In this document: in pieces, positions 21,182 through 32,255 of the stretch
How the letters are laid out: each line of letters starts with the position of its first letter
How positions within the stretch are numbered: the stretch's first letter is position 1
Assembly (NCBI GenBank): GCA_034769895.1
Contig: CM068373.1
Span: 435,531,080-435,595,079, forward strand
Reading direction: 5' to 3'
DNA length: 64,000 nt
Source: Magicicada septendecula
Taxonomy: Eukaryota; Arthropoda; Insecta; Hemiptera; Cicadidae
Made by a program: the position numbers and the translations under genes
Notes under the pieces: model-generated
What the model was told of the DNA's origin: nothing
Seen by the model: the letters and a program-made list of their open reading frames with translations, nothing else
The model's database searches: none

Positions 21182-23060
21182 TTTTAACAATATAATTTTG
21201 CCCGACGTTGTGTGCGTCAATTTATAACTTAATTACTGTTATGTTATCTAATTTTATGTCCCGCGTGTGGGAGCCAATTTTATAACAATAATATTTTATA
21301 TGCTCTTTATCTCAGGGTAAAATATAAATAAATGCTCAAATTTTCTTATAAATTGTTCTTCGATTTATTACAATTAGCTATGATTGATTATCATACTTTA
21401 TCATTGACACATGAACTATATAAATTCTAATCAATATATAAACATATTCATTTTCATAAATCTTATTTCATTACTCATATTCATAGCTCTAATAATTTAA
21501 ATATTGTAATTCTTATTCAAAGACAAAACTTTTAATAATAATTTTCTTAAATTTAATATATTACGACATTGTTAATTAGTGATCTGGATTCATTTAAAAT
21601 CGGTGCTCATAGATAAATTTAATTTCCATAATTTCCTAATATTATTTAATTTTGTTCTAAATAAAATTTTATCTTAATCCTTTAATTAAATCTTATGAGT
21701 TCTTTAAGTGAACAGACAGTGGACCTAATACTAATTATAGCATGACAATTTTACTTGTGGTATGTATCCGAATCTGGTAGCGGTTCATACTGTGTGGTTG
21801 CATGTTGATCGTCTGGCGTAACTGCGATATTTCCCTCTGGATTAGCAGATTGTAACGTGGTCTCCTTTGAGTCACAAGACACTGCACAACACCAAACTTC
21901 ACTCTCTCAAATTAGTTCGCGTTAATTGTTATTATAGTTATTCGCTTCTACAGCCATTATTAATTATTATTTATTAACTGCGTTATGGTTTGAATCACTG
22001 TTGTTACGGGTTTAGTTCGTTTCGTAATGTTACTCGATGATAAAGTTATTGTTGCGTATTTGCACAACTAAATTAAAGCGTTATTTGATTATCATTTGTG
22101 TTGTATTAATTCACTTGTACGTTACTAGTAAAATTACAGTTTTTCTCTTTACCGAAATTTGTTCTAGTACGAGCTTACTTTTCTAATCATCGTACCGAAT
22201 TTCTCTAAGTCCAATAACTATGGAAATCTCGGTCGCGGACTTACACTCCCGTTTCCGTCAAAATTTTTAGTTAAACTCCTCGAGCGCGCCTTTCTCGCGT
22301 CCCTATATCGAATTCCATATTTCTCCCACTTACTTCTGATTTTTCTTACGCTGTTTTCTAATTGGTTCTACTTTACGACTCTTCAGATTTATAGACCACC
22401 TATTTTTCCGAAAGAACTTCTCTGATAGGCCTTTGGATTCCCACCAGATTCCTTCCCTAGGTCACTACACTGAGGTCGTTGTCGCTGCTAGATACTGTAG
22501 CAATAATTCTTGCCTGTCACTTTTTTGGAGTAAACAAAACAACCCTTAACTTTCTCGTCAAGTATTGTTTTCGTGCATTTGGTTGTTCTAATGGCATCAA
22601 CTATTGTTACTTACAGGCCTTACCAAACTTCCTTTCAACATTTCTTGCTTGTGTTCGGACATTACTCCGAGCTTTCTCTCTTCTCAGTAAGGTCGAAGTC
22701 CTGTCGTTGACCGTTTGAGTCTTTCAATAACATATACCCTTTTTTGTTTCGCTATATGCAGCTGGCGTGTATACGTATTCTGGTCTATTGTTAATACCTA
22801 CAGCTGCTCTTCAAATGAGTTCGTTTACTTTTGTGCCCTTTTTTCTACGGATTTGAGGTAGTTGTCAAAGTTTAACGTTTCTTAGTATGGAGAGCGATGA
22901 ACTCAGCCTATTTGCCGTGAGCGTGTTGGGGCTGATATATGATTTTATTGCCTGTCAGTCACCTCTGCGTTTCACACAACAATTCCCTGTTACGGCGCTT
23001 AAAGATACATCTCTACTCAAAATAAGAAATTTTCAAAATTTCTGATTTTGGCGTTATATC
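21182..23060 (-). repeat. 5' LTR of LTR-B
   Basis: Direct copy of 16224-18102. Its PBS-proximal end contains two more PBS-like units, near 21200-21225 (GACGTTGTGTGCGTCAATTT) and 21256-21280 (CGCGTGTGGGAGCCAATTTT). Confidence 0.88.
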
Positions 23061-23568
23061 CAAGTTTTACGAAGATCGGTAGATGCTTTCAAAAGTTATC
23101 GTCAGACATACCCAAAACAGAGTCAGACAGACAAATGCCAAACAGTCGAGCTAAACTGAGAATTCGCTTCGCTCATTCGATTAATTTAATTAAAAGGCAT
23201 AAAATTTAGTAATGTTTTTTTAACTTCAGCTCATCACGTAGTTCTGTGTAAACATTCAGAAGATGAAGACGAAAAGATGATAAACTAGAAATAAGAACAT
23301 GAACGCGCGAAAAAACTACGGCTGTATTAGGAAGACCGTTTAAAAAATGCGACTAAGACCTACAGCATTTGGAAGATCTTTTGAGTAGGTTTGAAGAAAA
23401 TGGGGATCTCAAGTCATAGTTAAGAAGTCTGACTATGATGTTCAGACATTAGATGACGAGCGAAGACGGGACGGCAATAAGATTACTGGAAAATAATTGA
23501 TGAAAACTAAGCTTAAGAAACATAAAACGAAAGCTTCATTATTTATAGATAAAAAAATGAAATGAAAT
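23061..23568. other. Unassigned repeat-like DNA
   Basis: No coding sequence. The first 110 bases (AAGTTTTACGAAGATCGGTAG, then CAGACAGACAAATGCC and CGCTTCGCTC) resemble the dispersed tails of unclassified insect retroelements. Nothing else is recognisable. Confidence 0.35.
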
Positions 23569-23658
23569 TATCCATATAACAGTATTCTTGCAAAAATTTT
23601 AATTAATACCTTTAGAGATATAAAAGTAAATGTAACTTTTCATACAAATAATACCATA

Positions 23659-24555
23659 TACGAGGATCAGTTGAAAAGTTCGCGGAGCGACATCTATAGG
23701 TCAATGGTAGAACTAAAATCTTTCGTGTGCTGAAAGACGTAATTTCGCGTGAACACACGTTGATTTCCAGATATATCTGTCAATTTATTCACTTTTTACT
23801 AGCTGTTTGAAATTTTCCTGTCACGCGTGTTTTTTAAACACACAAAATCAAACGTCGTGTTGTGATGGATTCTCTAAAAACGTTGTAGCGCCAATGGAAA
23901 ATCAAAACGAATTTGTAAACGTGTTAGGAGATGCTGCGCCTTCAGAAACAAAGGTATGTGGGGCACACTCAAGTTTAAACGTGGTCGTGCAAGCACTGCA
24001 GTGGACGTCCAAAAAGTGCAACAAAAAATGGCATTATTGAAAACATTTTATAGGATGAGGAGCGGATGACGTTGCTGAAATCATAGGCATCTCATATGAG
24101 CGTGTGGATCATGCTTTAACTTAAGAACTTGGTGTGAAAAAGCGTTGTGCAAGATGGGTGCTGCATCTGGAGTTGTTACATTTTTGGGCGTTCAGTGCGG
24201 GGGGGGTCATCTTCAGTGCTCGTACGACCACGTTTAAACTTAAGTGCCTACTTAAAAACCGTTGGTTTTAAACTTGTAGCTTCTCCTGACACATTTGCAA
24301 TTTCGTTTTGAATTTCCATTGGCGCTAAACAATTTTTAACAAAGAATCAAACCACGATGTTTGATTTTGTCCGTTTTTCAAAACACGCATGACACATCAA
24401 TTTTAAACAGCTTCTAAACAATGAATAAATCGATAGATAGATTTGGAAATTAACAAAAGTTCACATAAAATACAAATCTTGCAGCACACGAAAAATTTTA
24501 GTTTTACCGCTAAGCTACAGTTGTCGCTCCGCGAACTTTTCAACCGACCCTCGTA
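23659..24555. mobile_element. Mariner, inverted dimer, inserted in PLE-A
   Basis: Ends are inverted repeats starting TACGAGG and continuing through GTTGAAAAGTTCGCGGAGCGACA, flanked by TA at 23657-23658 and 24556-24557. The left arm carries a degenerate mariner transposase start (MENQNEFVNVLGDAAPSETK near 23894). The middle resembles its helix-turn-helix part (IIGISYERVDHALT near 24083). The right third (about 24205-24555) is not a mariner 3' end but a second, diverged 5' end in reverse orientation. No catalytic DDD remains. TA target duplication, ends and protein fragments all point to Tc1/mariner. Confidence 0.85.
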
Positions 24556-24557
24556 TA

Positions 24558-25035
24558 TAAAACACTTTGACCAAAAAAATGATAAGCACTTAAGTGAAAA
24601 AAAAGGTGTATACAGGATTACATGCAGGGATTATCAATGTTTTTATATAGGCCAAACGGGAAAGTCATTTAGTAAGAGAACATTTACTGAAGGAAGGAAT
24701 GTCGTCGTGTTCGTATTTTGGACGACATTTAATAAATAATAATCATAATTACACTTACTTTGATACAAACATTGAATCTTCACAAACATGAACAGAAATA
24801 ACACTGTTGCACGCCAGTAAAGAAACATTTTTCCGATTAGCGCTTTCAAACTTCACAGCTTATCGAATTTATGTTATTTCTCTTTGTGATTATAGGCCAC
24901 TAACCACTAACACAACTTTATTAATTAAATTTAGACATATGTAAAAAGGTATAAGGTATGATGCTATTGAAGAATTTGAAATACTTAAGGCATTTAAAAC
25001 CAACCTAAATTACATATTAAATGACCAACTCAAAT
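24558..25035 (+). pseudogene. PLE-A GIY-YIG endonuclease fragment
   Basis: After the mariner the frame reads into a GIY-YIG nuclease start: GVYRITC, then FYIGQTGKSFSKR with the conserved Tyr, Ile-Gly and Arg. The tail is scattered over two frames (HLINNNHNY near 24725, AIEEFEILKAFKTNLNYIL near 24964). In PLEs this domain nicks DNA for target-primed reverse transcription. The fragment is non-functional because of frameshifts and the insertions on both sides. Confidence 0.75.
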
Positions 25036-28000
25036 TCAAATCTAATGCTTTGTATGCGAGAGTTACTCAGGTCCAGGCGGACCGTTATTGTAAGACAGCG
25101 TCCGTCCACACACGACACGCTGTACGTCTATACTGTTCAGTAGCATGTACTCAAATCTAATGCTTTGTATGCGAGAGTTACTCAGGTCCAGGCGGACCGT
25201 TATTGTAAGACAGTGTCCGTCCACACACGACACGCTGTACGTCTATACTGTTCAGTAGCATGTACTCAAATCTAATGCTTTGTATGCGAGAGTTACTCAG
25301 GTCCAGGCGGACCGTTATTGTAAGACAGTGTCCGTCCACACACGACACGCTGTACGTCTATACTGTTCAGTAGCATGTACTCAAATCTAATGCTTTGTAT
25401 GCGAGAGTTACTCAGGTCCAGGCGGACCGTTATTGTAAGACAGCGTCCGTCCACACACGACACGCTGTACGTCTATACTGTTCAGTAGCATGTACTCAAA
25501 TCTAATGCTTTGTATGCGAGAGTTACTCAGGTCCAGGCGGACCGTTATTGTAAGACAGTGTCCGTCCACACACGACACGCTGTACGTCTATACTGTTCAG
25601 TAGCATGTACTCAAATCTAATGCTTTGTATGCGAGAGTTACTCAGGTCCAGGCGGACCGTTATTGTAAGACAGTGTCCGTCCACACACGACACGCTGTAC
25701 GTCTATACTGTTCAGTAGCATGTACTCAAATCTAATGCTTTGTATGCGAGAGTTACTCAGGTCCAGGCGGACCGTTATTGTAAGACAGCGTCCGTCCACA
25801 CACGACACGCTGTACGTCTATACTGTTCAGTAGCATGTACTCAAATCTAATGCTTTGTATGCGAGAGTTACTCAGGTCCAGGCGGACCGTTATTGTAAGA
25901 CAGTGTCCGTCCACACACGACACGCTGTACGTCTATACTGTTCAGTAGCATGTACTCAAATCTAATGCTTTGTATGCGAGAGTTACTCAGGTCCAGGCGG
26001 ACCGTTATTGTAAGACAGTGTCCGTCCACACACGACACGCTGTACGTCTATACTGTTCAGTAGCATGTACTCAAATCTAATGCTTTGTATGCGAGAGTTA
26101 CTCAGGTCCAGGCGGACCGTTATTGTAAGACAGTGTCCGTCCACACACGACACGCTGTACGTCTATACTGTTCAGTAGCATGTACTCAAATCTAATGCTT
26201 TGTATGCGAGAGTTACTCAGGTCCAGGCGGACCGTTATTGTAAGACAGCGTCCGTCCACACACGACACGCTGTACGTCTATACTGTTCAGTAGCATGTAC
26301 TCAAATCTAATGCTTTGTATGCGAGAGTTACTCAGGTCCAGGCGGACCGTTATTGTAAGACAGTGTCCGTCCACACACGACACGCTGTACGTCTATACTG
26401 TTCAGTAGCATGTACTCAAATCTAATGCTTTGTATGCGAGAGTTACTCAGGTCCAGGCGGACCGTTATTGTAAGACAGTGTCCGTCCACACACGACACGC
26501 TGTACGTCTATACTGTTCAGTAGCATGTACTCAAATCTAATGCTTTGTATGCGAGAGTTACTCAGGTCCAGGCGGACCGTTATTGTAAGACAGTGTCCGT
26601 CCACACACGACACGCTGTACGTCTATACTGTTCAGTAGCATGTACTCAAATCTAATGCTTTGTATGCGAGAGTTACTCAGGTCCAGGCGGACCGTTATTG
26701 TAAGACAGTGTCCGTCCACACACGACACGCTGTACGTCTATACTGTTCAGTAGCATGTACTCAAATCTAATGCTTTGTATGCGAGAGTTACTCAGGTCCA
26801 GGCGGACCGTTATTGTAAGACAGCGTCCGTCCACACACGACACGCTGTACGTCTATACTGTTCAGTAGCATGTACTCAAATCTAATGCTTTGTATGCGAG
26901 AGTTACTCAGGTCCAGGCGGACCGTTATTGTAAGACAGCGTCCGTCCACACACGACACGCTGTACGTCTATACTGTTCAGTAGCATGTACTCAAATCTAA
27001 TGCTTTGTATGCGAGAGTTACTCAGGTCCAGGCGGACCGTTATTGTAAGACAGCGTCCGTCCACACACGACACGCTGTACGTCTATACTGTTCAGTAGCA
27101 TGTACTCAAATCTAATGCTTTGTATGCGAGAGTTACTCAGGTCCAGGCGGACCGTTATTGTAAGACAGCGTCCGTCCACACACGACACGCTGTACGTCTA
27201 TACTGTTCAGTAGCATGTACTCAAATCTAATGCTTTGTATGCGAGAGTTACTCAGGTCCAGGCGGACCGTTATTGTAAGACAGCGTCCGTCCACACACGA
27301 CACGCTGTACGTCTATACTGTTCAGTAGCATGTACTCAAATCTAATGCTTTGTATGCGAGAGTTACTCAGGTCCAGGCGGACCGTTATTGTAAGACAGTG
27401 TCCGTCCACACACGACACGCTGTACGTCTATACTGTTCAGTAGCATGTACTCAAATCTAATGCTTTGTATGCGAGAGTTACTCAGGTCCAGGCGGACCGT
27501 TATTGTAAGACAGCGTCCGTCCACACACGACACGCTGTACGTCTATACTGTTCAGTAGCATGTACTCAAATCTAATGCTTTGTATGCGAGAGTTACTCAG
27601 GTCCAGGCGGACCGTTATTGTAAGACAGCGTCCGTCCACACACGACACGCTGTACGTCTATACTGTTCAGTAGCATGTACTCAAATCTAATGCTTTGTAT
27701 GCGAGAGTTACTCAGGTCCAGGCGGACCGTTATTGTAAGACAGTGTCCGTCCACACACGACACGCTGTACGTCTATACTGTTCAGTAGCATGTACTCAAA
27801 TCTAATGCTTTGTATGCGAGAGTTACTCAGGTCCAGGCGGACCGTTATTGTAAGACAGCGTCCGTCCACACACGACACGCTGTACGTCTATACTGTTCAG
27901 TAGCATGTACTCAAATCTAATGCTTTGTATGCGAGAGTTACTCAGGTCCAGGCGGACCGTTATTGTAAGACAGTGTCCGTCCACACACGACACGCTGTAC

Positions 28001-30210
28001 GTCTATACTGTTCAGTAGCATGTACTCAAATCTAATGCTTTGTATGCGAGAGTTACTCAGGTCCAGGCGGACCGTTATTGTAAGACAGCGTCCGTCCACA
28101 CACGACACGCTGTACGTCTATACTGTTCAGTAGCATGTACTCAAATCTAATGCTTTGTATGCGAGAGTTACTCAGGTCCAGGCGGACCGTTATTGTAAGA
28201 CAGTGTCCGTCCACACACGACACGCTGTACGTCTATACTGTTCAGTAGCATGTACTCAAATCTAATGCTTTGTATGCGAGAGTTACTCAGGTCCAGGCGG
28301 ACCGTTATTGTAAGACAGCGTCCGTCCACACACGACACGCTGTACGTCTATACTGTTCAGTAGCATGTACTCAAATCTAATGCTTTGTATGCGAGAGTTA
28401 CTCAGGTCCAGGCGGACCGTTATTGTAAGACAGTGTCCGTCCACACACGACACGCTGTACGTCTATACTGTTCAGTAGCATGTACTCAAATCTAATGCTT
28501 TGTATGCGAGAGTTACTCAGGTCCAGGCGGACCGTTATTGTAAGACAGCGTCCGTCCACACACGACACGCTGTACGTCTATACTGTTCAGTAGCATGTAC
28601 TCAAATCTAATGCTTTGTATGCGAGAGTTACTCAGGTCCAGGCGGACCGTTATTGTAAGACAGTGTCCGTCCACACACGACACGCTGTACGTCTATACTG
28701 TTCAGTAGCATGTACTCAAATCTAATGCTTTGTATGCGAGAGTTACTCAGGTCCAGGCGGACCGTTATTGTAAGACAGCGTCCGTCCACACACGACACGC
28801 TGTACGTCTATACTGTTCAGTAGCATGTACTCAAATCTAATGCTTTGTATGCGAGAGTTACTCAGGTCCAGGCGGACCGTTATTGTAAGACAGCGTCCGT
28901 CCACACACGACACGCTGTACGTCTATACTGTTCAGTAGCATGTACTCAAATCTAATGCTTTGTATGCGAGAGTTACTCAGGTCCAGGCGGACCGTTATTG
29001 TAAGACAGCGTCCGTCCACACACGACACGCTGTACGTCTATACTGTTCAGTAGCATGTACTCAAATCTAATGCTTTGTATGCGAGAGTTACTCAGGTCCA
29101 GGCGGACCGTTATTGTAAGACAGCGTCCGTCCACACACGACACGCTGTACGTCTATACTGTTCAGTAGCATGTACTCAAATCTAATGCTTTGTATGCGAG
29201 AGTTACTCAGGTCCAGGCGGACCGTTATTGTAAGACAGTGTCCGTCCACACACGACACGCTGTACGTCTATACTGTTCAGTAGCATGTACTCAAATCTAA
29301 TGCTTTGTATGCGAGAGTTACTCAGGTCCAGGCGGACCGTTATTGTAAGACAGCGTCCGTCCACACACGACACGCTGTACGTCTATACTGTTCAGTAGCA
29401 TGTACTCAAATCTAATGCTTTGTATGCGAGAGTTACTCAGGTCCAGGCGGACCGTTATTGTAAGACAGCGTCCGTCCACACACGACACGCTGTACGTCTA
29501 TACTGTTCAGTAGCATGTACTCAAATCTAATGCTTTGTATGCGAGAGTTACTCAGGTCCAGGCGGACCGTTATTGTAAGACAGTGTCCGTCCACACACGA
29601 CACGCTGTACGTCTATACTGTTCAGTAGCATGTACTCAAATCTAATGCTTTGTATGCGAGAGTTACTCAGGTCCAGGCGGACCGTTATTGTAAGACAGCG
29701 TCCGTCCACACACGACACGCTGTACGTCTATACTGTTCAGTAGCATGTACTCAAATCTAATGCTTTGTATGCGAGAGTTACTCAGGTCCAGGCGGACCGT
29801 TATTGTAAGACAGTGTCCGTCCACACACGACACGCTGTACGTCTATACTGTTCAGTAGCATGTACTCAAATCTAATGCTTTGTATGCGAGAGTTACTCAG
29901 GTCCAGGCGGACCGTTATTGTAAGACAGCGTCCGTCCACACACGACACGCTGTACGTCTATACTGTTCAGTAGCATGTACTCAAATCTAATGCTTTGTAT
30001 GCGAGAGTTACTCAGGTCCAGGCGGACCGTTATTGTAAGACAGTGTCCGTCCACACACGACACGCTGTACGTCTATACTGTTCAGTAGCATGTACTCAAA
30101 TCTAATGCTTTGTATGCGAGAGTTACTCAGGTCCAGGCGGACCGTTATTGTAAGACAGTGTCCGTCCACACACGACACGCTGTACGTCTATACTGTTCAG
30201 TAGCATGTAC
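25036..30210 (+). repeat. 115-bp tandem array, 45 monomers
   Basis: The string TCAAATCTAATGCTTTG recurs every 115 bp from 25036. 45 full units end at 30210, where a partial TCAAATC joins the flank. By eye all units are identical except for one position, CAGCGTCC or CAGTGTCC (23 C, 22 T). The order of types is C TT C TT C TTT C TTTT CCCCC T CC T CTCTCTCT CCCC T CC T CTCT T. Monomers 17-28 and 33-44 have the same twelve-letter order. Each unit contains a small hairpin, GGTCC-AGGC-GGACC. The first bases continue the PLE C-terminal coding text, so the unit probably arose from PLE-A itself. No spacers, so not CRISPR. Confidence 0.97.
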
Positions 30211-30296
30211 TCAAATCAGTTTTTATTGTTTATATGTGTTTCATTTTAATTAAAATTTTAATGTTTGACGTTCTCTTATGAGGGATATAGACTACA

Positions 30297-30334
30297 TGTC
30301 TGATGATGGAACGATCATTCCGAAACGCGTCACA
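30297..30334 (+). ncRNA. Hammerhead ribozyme-like motif at PLE-A 3' end
   Basis: CTGATGA at 30300-30306, stem II GGAA/TTCC (30308-30311 with 30318-30321), GAAA at 30322-30325, then CGCG and TC. The core matches the CUGANGA...GAAA consensus exactly. Stem I is short (TGT 30297-30299 with ACA 30332-30334). Stem III would be the self-complementary ACGCGT, which suits pairing between two copies. Hammerheads of this minimal type are known from PLEs. Confidence 0.7.
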
Positions 30335-30366
30335 AAGCTACTGGCAGTCACAACACGGACATGAAA

Positions 30367-30368
<2 letters not shown>

Positions 30369-30398
<30 letters not shown>
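30369..30398. repeat. (TA)n microsatellite
   Basis: Fifteen TA units directly after PLE-A 3' sequence. Confidence 0.95.
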
Positions 30399-30400
<2 letters not shown>

Positions 30401-31190
30401 ACTCAAAGTCTGAGGATTTATGTGTACTGAATACAAATCCACACCGTTACACCGATTGCCACCAAATTTTGCACATGTAACCTTTGACACAAAGCGAAAA
30501 ATACTGTCTAACTTGGAATTTGATATTTTGCCCCGTTCGCACGATTTAGGCCCTTTTAATTATGACTTTTCGTTGACGCTTATAAAGATGTCAACAACAC
30601 CATGGAGACAAGAATTAATTACCATAGTAACAAGTAAATAAACAAAAGCTATTTAGCGGCATCGGAACTGTACAATTATCCATTCCTGCAGTACATTTTC
30701 GATGTTTTATATAACATGCGATTGTATCGATATACAGTATTACGATGTGGAAAAGAAGAAGTGTACAATTGTAAATTGTCCTATTACTTAATGTAAAGCG
30801 AAAATATGTGTTGTTTTCATTTGTGAGGTTAGGTGACAACGGTTTATGGTTTTTAGTTTACTGCTGAAATAAATAAAAGCTATGGTTGAGGAAAACATAA
30901 CGTTTAATGTGTTATACAATGCTTCTAACACAGTAACACTTAAAATAAAGAATTTAGCGTTTTTTATTTAACAGGTACTTTTAAATCTCCAAAGGCTGTT
31001 GCACCAACATAATAATTTAGTACAAGTTAAATAGTACAAGTGTTGAAAACAGCTTTGGAGAGAATTTGACTAATGAGTACAAAATTTTTATACGAGCTGA
31101 CAGAACGCCATGTAGAAATAGACAATAAAATTATATGAAAATACTTATTAAAAGTCAAAGTAGGAAGCCTACTTTATACTTAATACCAAA
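30399..31190. other. No recognisable feature
   Basis: AT-rich DNA. The 73-residue frame at 30420-30641 has no recognisable domain, and its start resembles repeat text (CACCGTTACACCGATTGCCA) rather than a gene. Confidence 0.4.
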
Positions 31191-31405
31191 TACCCACAAC
31201 GCGTTGTGGACAAACGCTCGTACTCACGACGCGTTGTGGGTAATACCATTTTGCGCAAAGTCCGAAGAAAGAATCTACATTCGCCTATTAGCAACTGCGT
31301 TTACCCACAACGTTTTGTGGACATTTAGTTTCGGACAATGACCGAATACAAATACCCACGTCGCGTTATGGGTATTTTGGTCTGTCCACACCGCGTCGTG
31401 GGCAA
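31191..31405. repeat. Cluster of five short palindromes around a CG-rich centre
   Basis: CCACAACGCGTTGTGG (31194-31209, perfect), CTCACGACGCGTTGTGGG (31223-31240), CCACAACGTTTTGTGG (31305-31320), ATACCCACGTCGCGTTATGGGTAT (31352-31375, imperfect) and GTCCACACCGCGTCGTGGGC (31384-31403). Two further dyads, TTCGGACAATGACCGAA and a TTTCGGTCATTGGTCGAA-like string, lie at about 31330 and 31408. Confidence 0.8.
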
Positions 31406-31713
31406 AAATTTCGGTCATTGGTCGAATCCGGTGTTTGAGTATAACATATGTTTATACTTCGTGCGCGCTCGTTTGTGTGAGCCGGTACAAATGTATACAT
31501 GTTTGTTTGTTGTTATAGTTACGTAAACAACTGAACAAACGCTTTCACGGTTAGCGAGTTTTCGGCACTGTTTCGCGTTCCACCACATACCGCCCGTCTA
31601 CAAGTGTTTCCGATTATGGTTTCCGTTATAAAAACGTAACATAATGCTCGGGGACAGGAAAAAATGTAATTAAATCACTGTTCTGTTCTGTAAAACGTGT
31701 TGAAATGAAAAAT

Positions 31714-31744
31714 ATGTGTGTGTGCGTGTGTGTGTGTGTGTGTG

Positions 31745-31804
<60 letters not shown>
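31714..31804. repeat. (TG)n followed by (GA)n microsatellite
   Basis: TG repeats at 31714-31746 with one TGCG interruption, then GA repeats at 31748-31804. Confidence 0.95.
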
Positions 31805-31808
<4 letters not shown>

Positions 31809-31980
31809 CGGATTTTATCATAAAGAGGCACGATAGAAGTTTGTATATAAACCTAAAAAGAATCATTAAATTCGTTAATATCGACTTAAAAAAACATTTA
31901 CATCGAATCTGCATACCTTGAGGAAAAACAAAAATAAACAAACCGCACTTTGGTAATGAAACTCTAGTAAACTTGTTGCA

Positions 31981-32022
<42 letters not shown>
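31981..32022. repeat. (TG)n microsatellite
   Basis: TG repeats with two GCG interruptions. Frames encoding His-Thr or Ser-Leu repeats across this and the preceding microsatellite are artefacts. Confidence 0.95.
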
Positions 32023-32024
<2 letters not shown>

Positions 32025-32255
32025 TTTAATATAACTTATGTTAACAATCGTAACCCTCGTACTAACAAAACGTTTGTAACAATGAACAGACATAAGCTAA
32101 GTTATGCATTTTAACTTTGTACGGTTCCTTTTCTTTATGGATTTAACGTCAAATATATTATTGTAGTATTACAATTCGAGTGTGTGTGTGTGTGTTAATT
32201 GTTAGTTTATCGCGGGGGTGGTATCGGTAGTTGTAACTACAGACTGAATCCCACG

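Larger units (their letters stand above)
16224..23060 (-). mobile_element. LTR-B: non-autonomous LTR retrotransposon carrying an RRM gene
   Basis: Two direct copies of about 1879 bp (16224-18102 and 21182-23060) flank a 3.1-kb interior. I saw one substitution between the LTRs (T at about 17841 versus C at about 22800). A PBS (TGGCGCC on the minus strand) lies just inside the right copy and a G-rich purine tract (CGGGGACGA) just inside the left, so the element reads on the minus strand. The interior has a Gag-like start fused in frame to an RRM protein, and no protease, RT or integrase. It would need enzymes from a related Gypsy. No clear target duplication is seen: left flank ACATGC, right flank CAAGTT. 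Confidence 0.88.
23569..30368 (+). mobile_element. PLE-A: Penelope-like element remnant with nested insertions
   Basis: Plus-strand translation gives a PLE linker (YPYNSILAKILINTFRDIKV, then VTFHTNNTI) up to 23658. The text resumes at 24558 with KHFDQKNDKHLSEKKGVYRI and a GIY-YIG endonuclease start (GVYRITCRDYQCFYIGQTGK). Broken homology continues to 25035 (HLINNNHNYTYFDTNIE; then RYDAIEEFEILKAFK and LNDQLKFKS). A mariner occupies 23659-24555 and a 115-bp array occupies 25036-30210. The 3' untranslated end with a hammerhead-like motif follows, ending about where a TA microsatellite begins. The RT part is absent, so the element is 5'-truncated. Several frameshifts make it a fossil. Confidence 0.78.

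Noticed and set aside
25036-30210. CRISPR array
   Set aside because: The repeats are contiguous 115-bp units without unique spacers, in a eukaryotic transposon context.
30369-31600. Non-autonomous Helitron starting TCTATATATA
   Set aside because: The TC start is just the TA microsatellite, and no 3' hairpin followed by CTRR was found at a matching place.
31675-32093. ORFs with Ser-Leu, His-Thr repeats
   Set aside because: Translations of GA and TG microsatellites.
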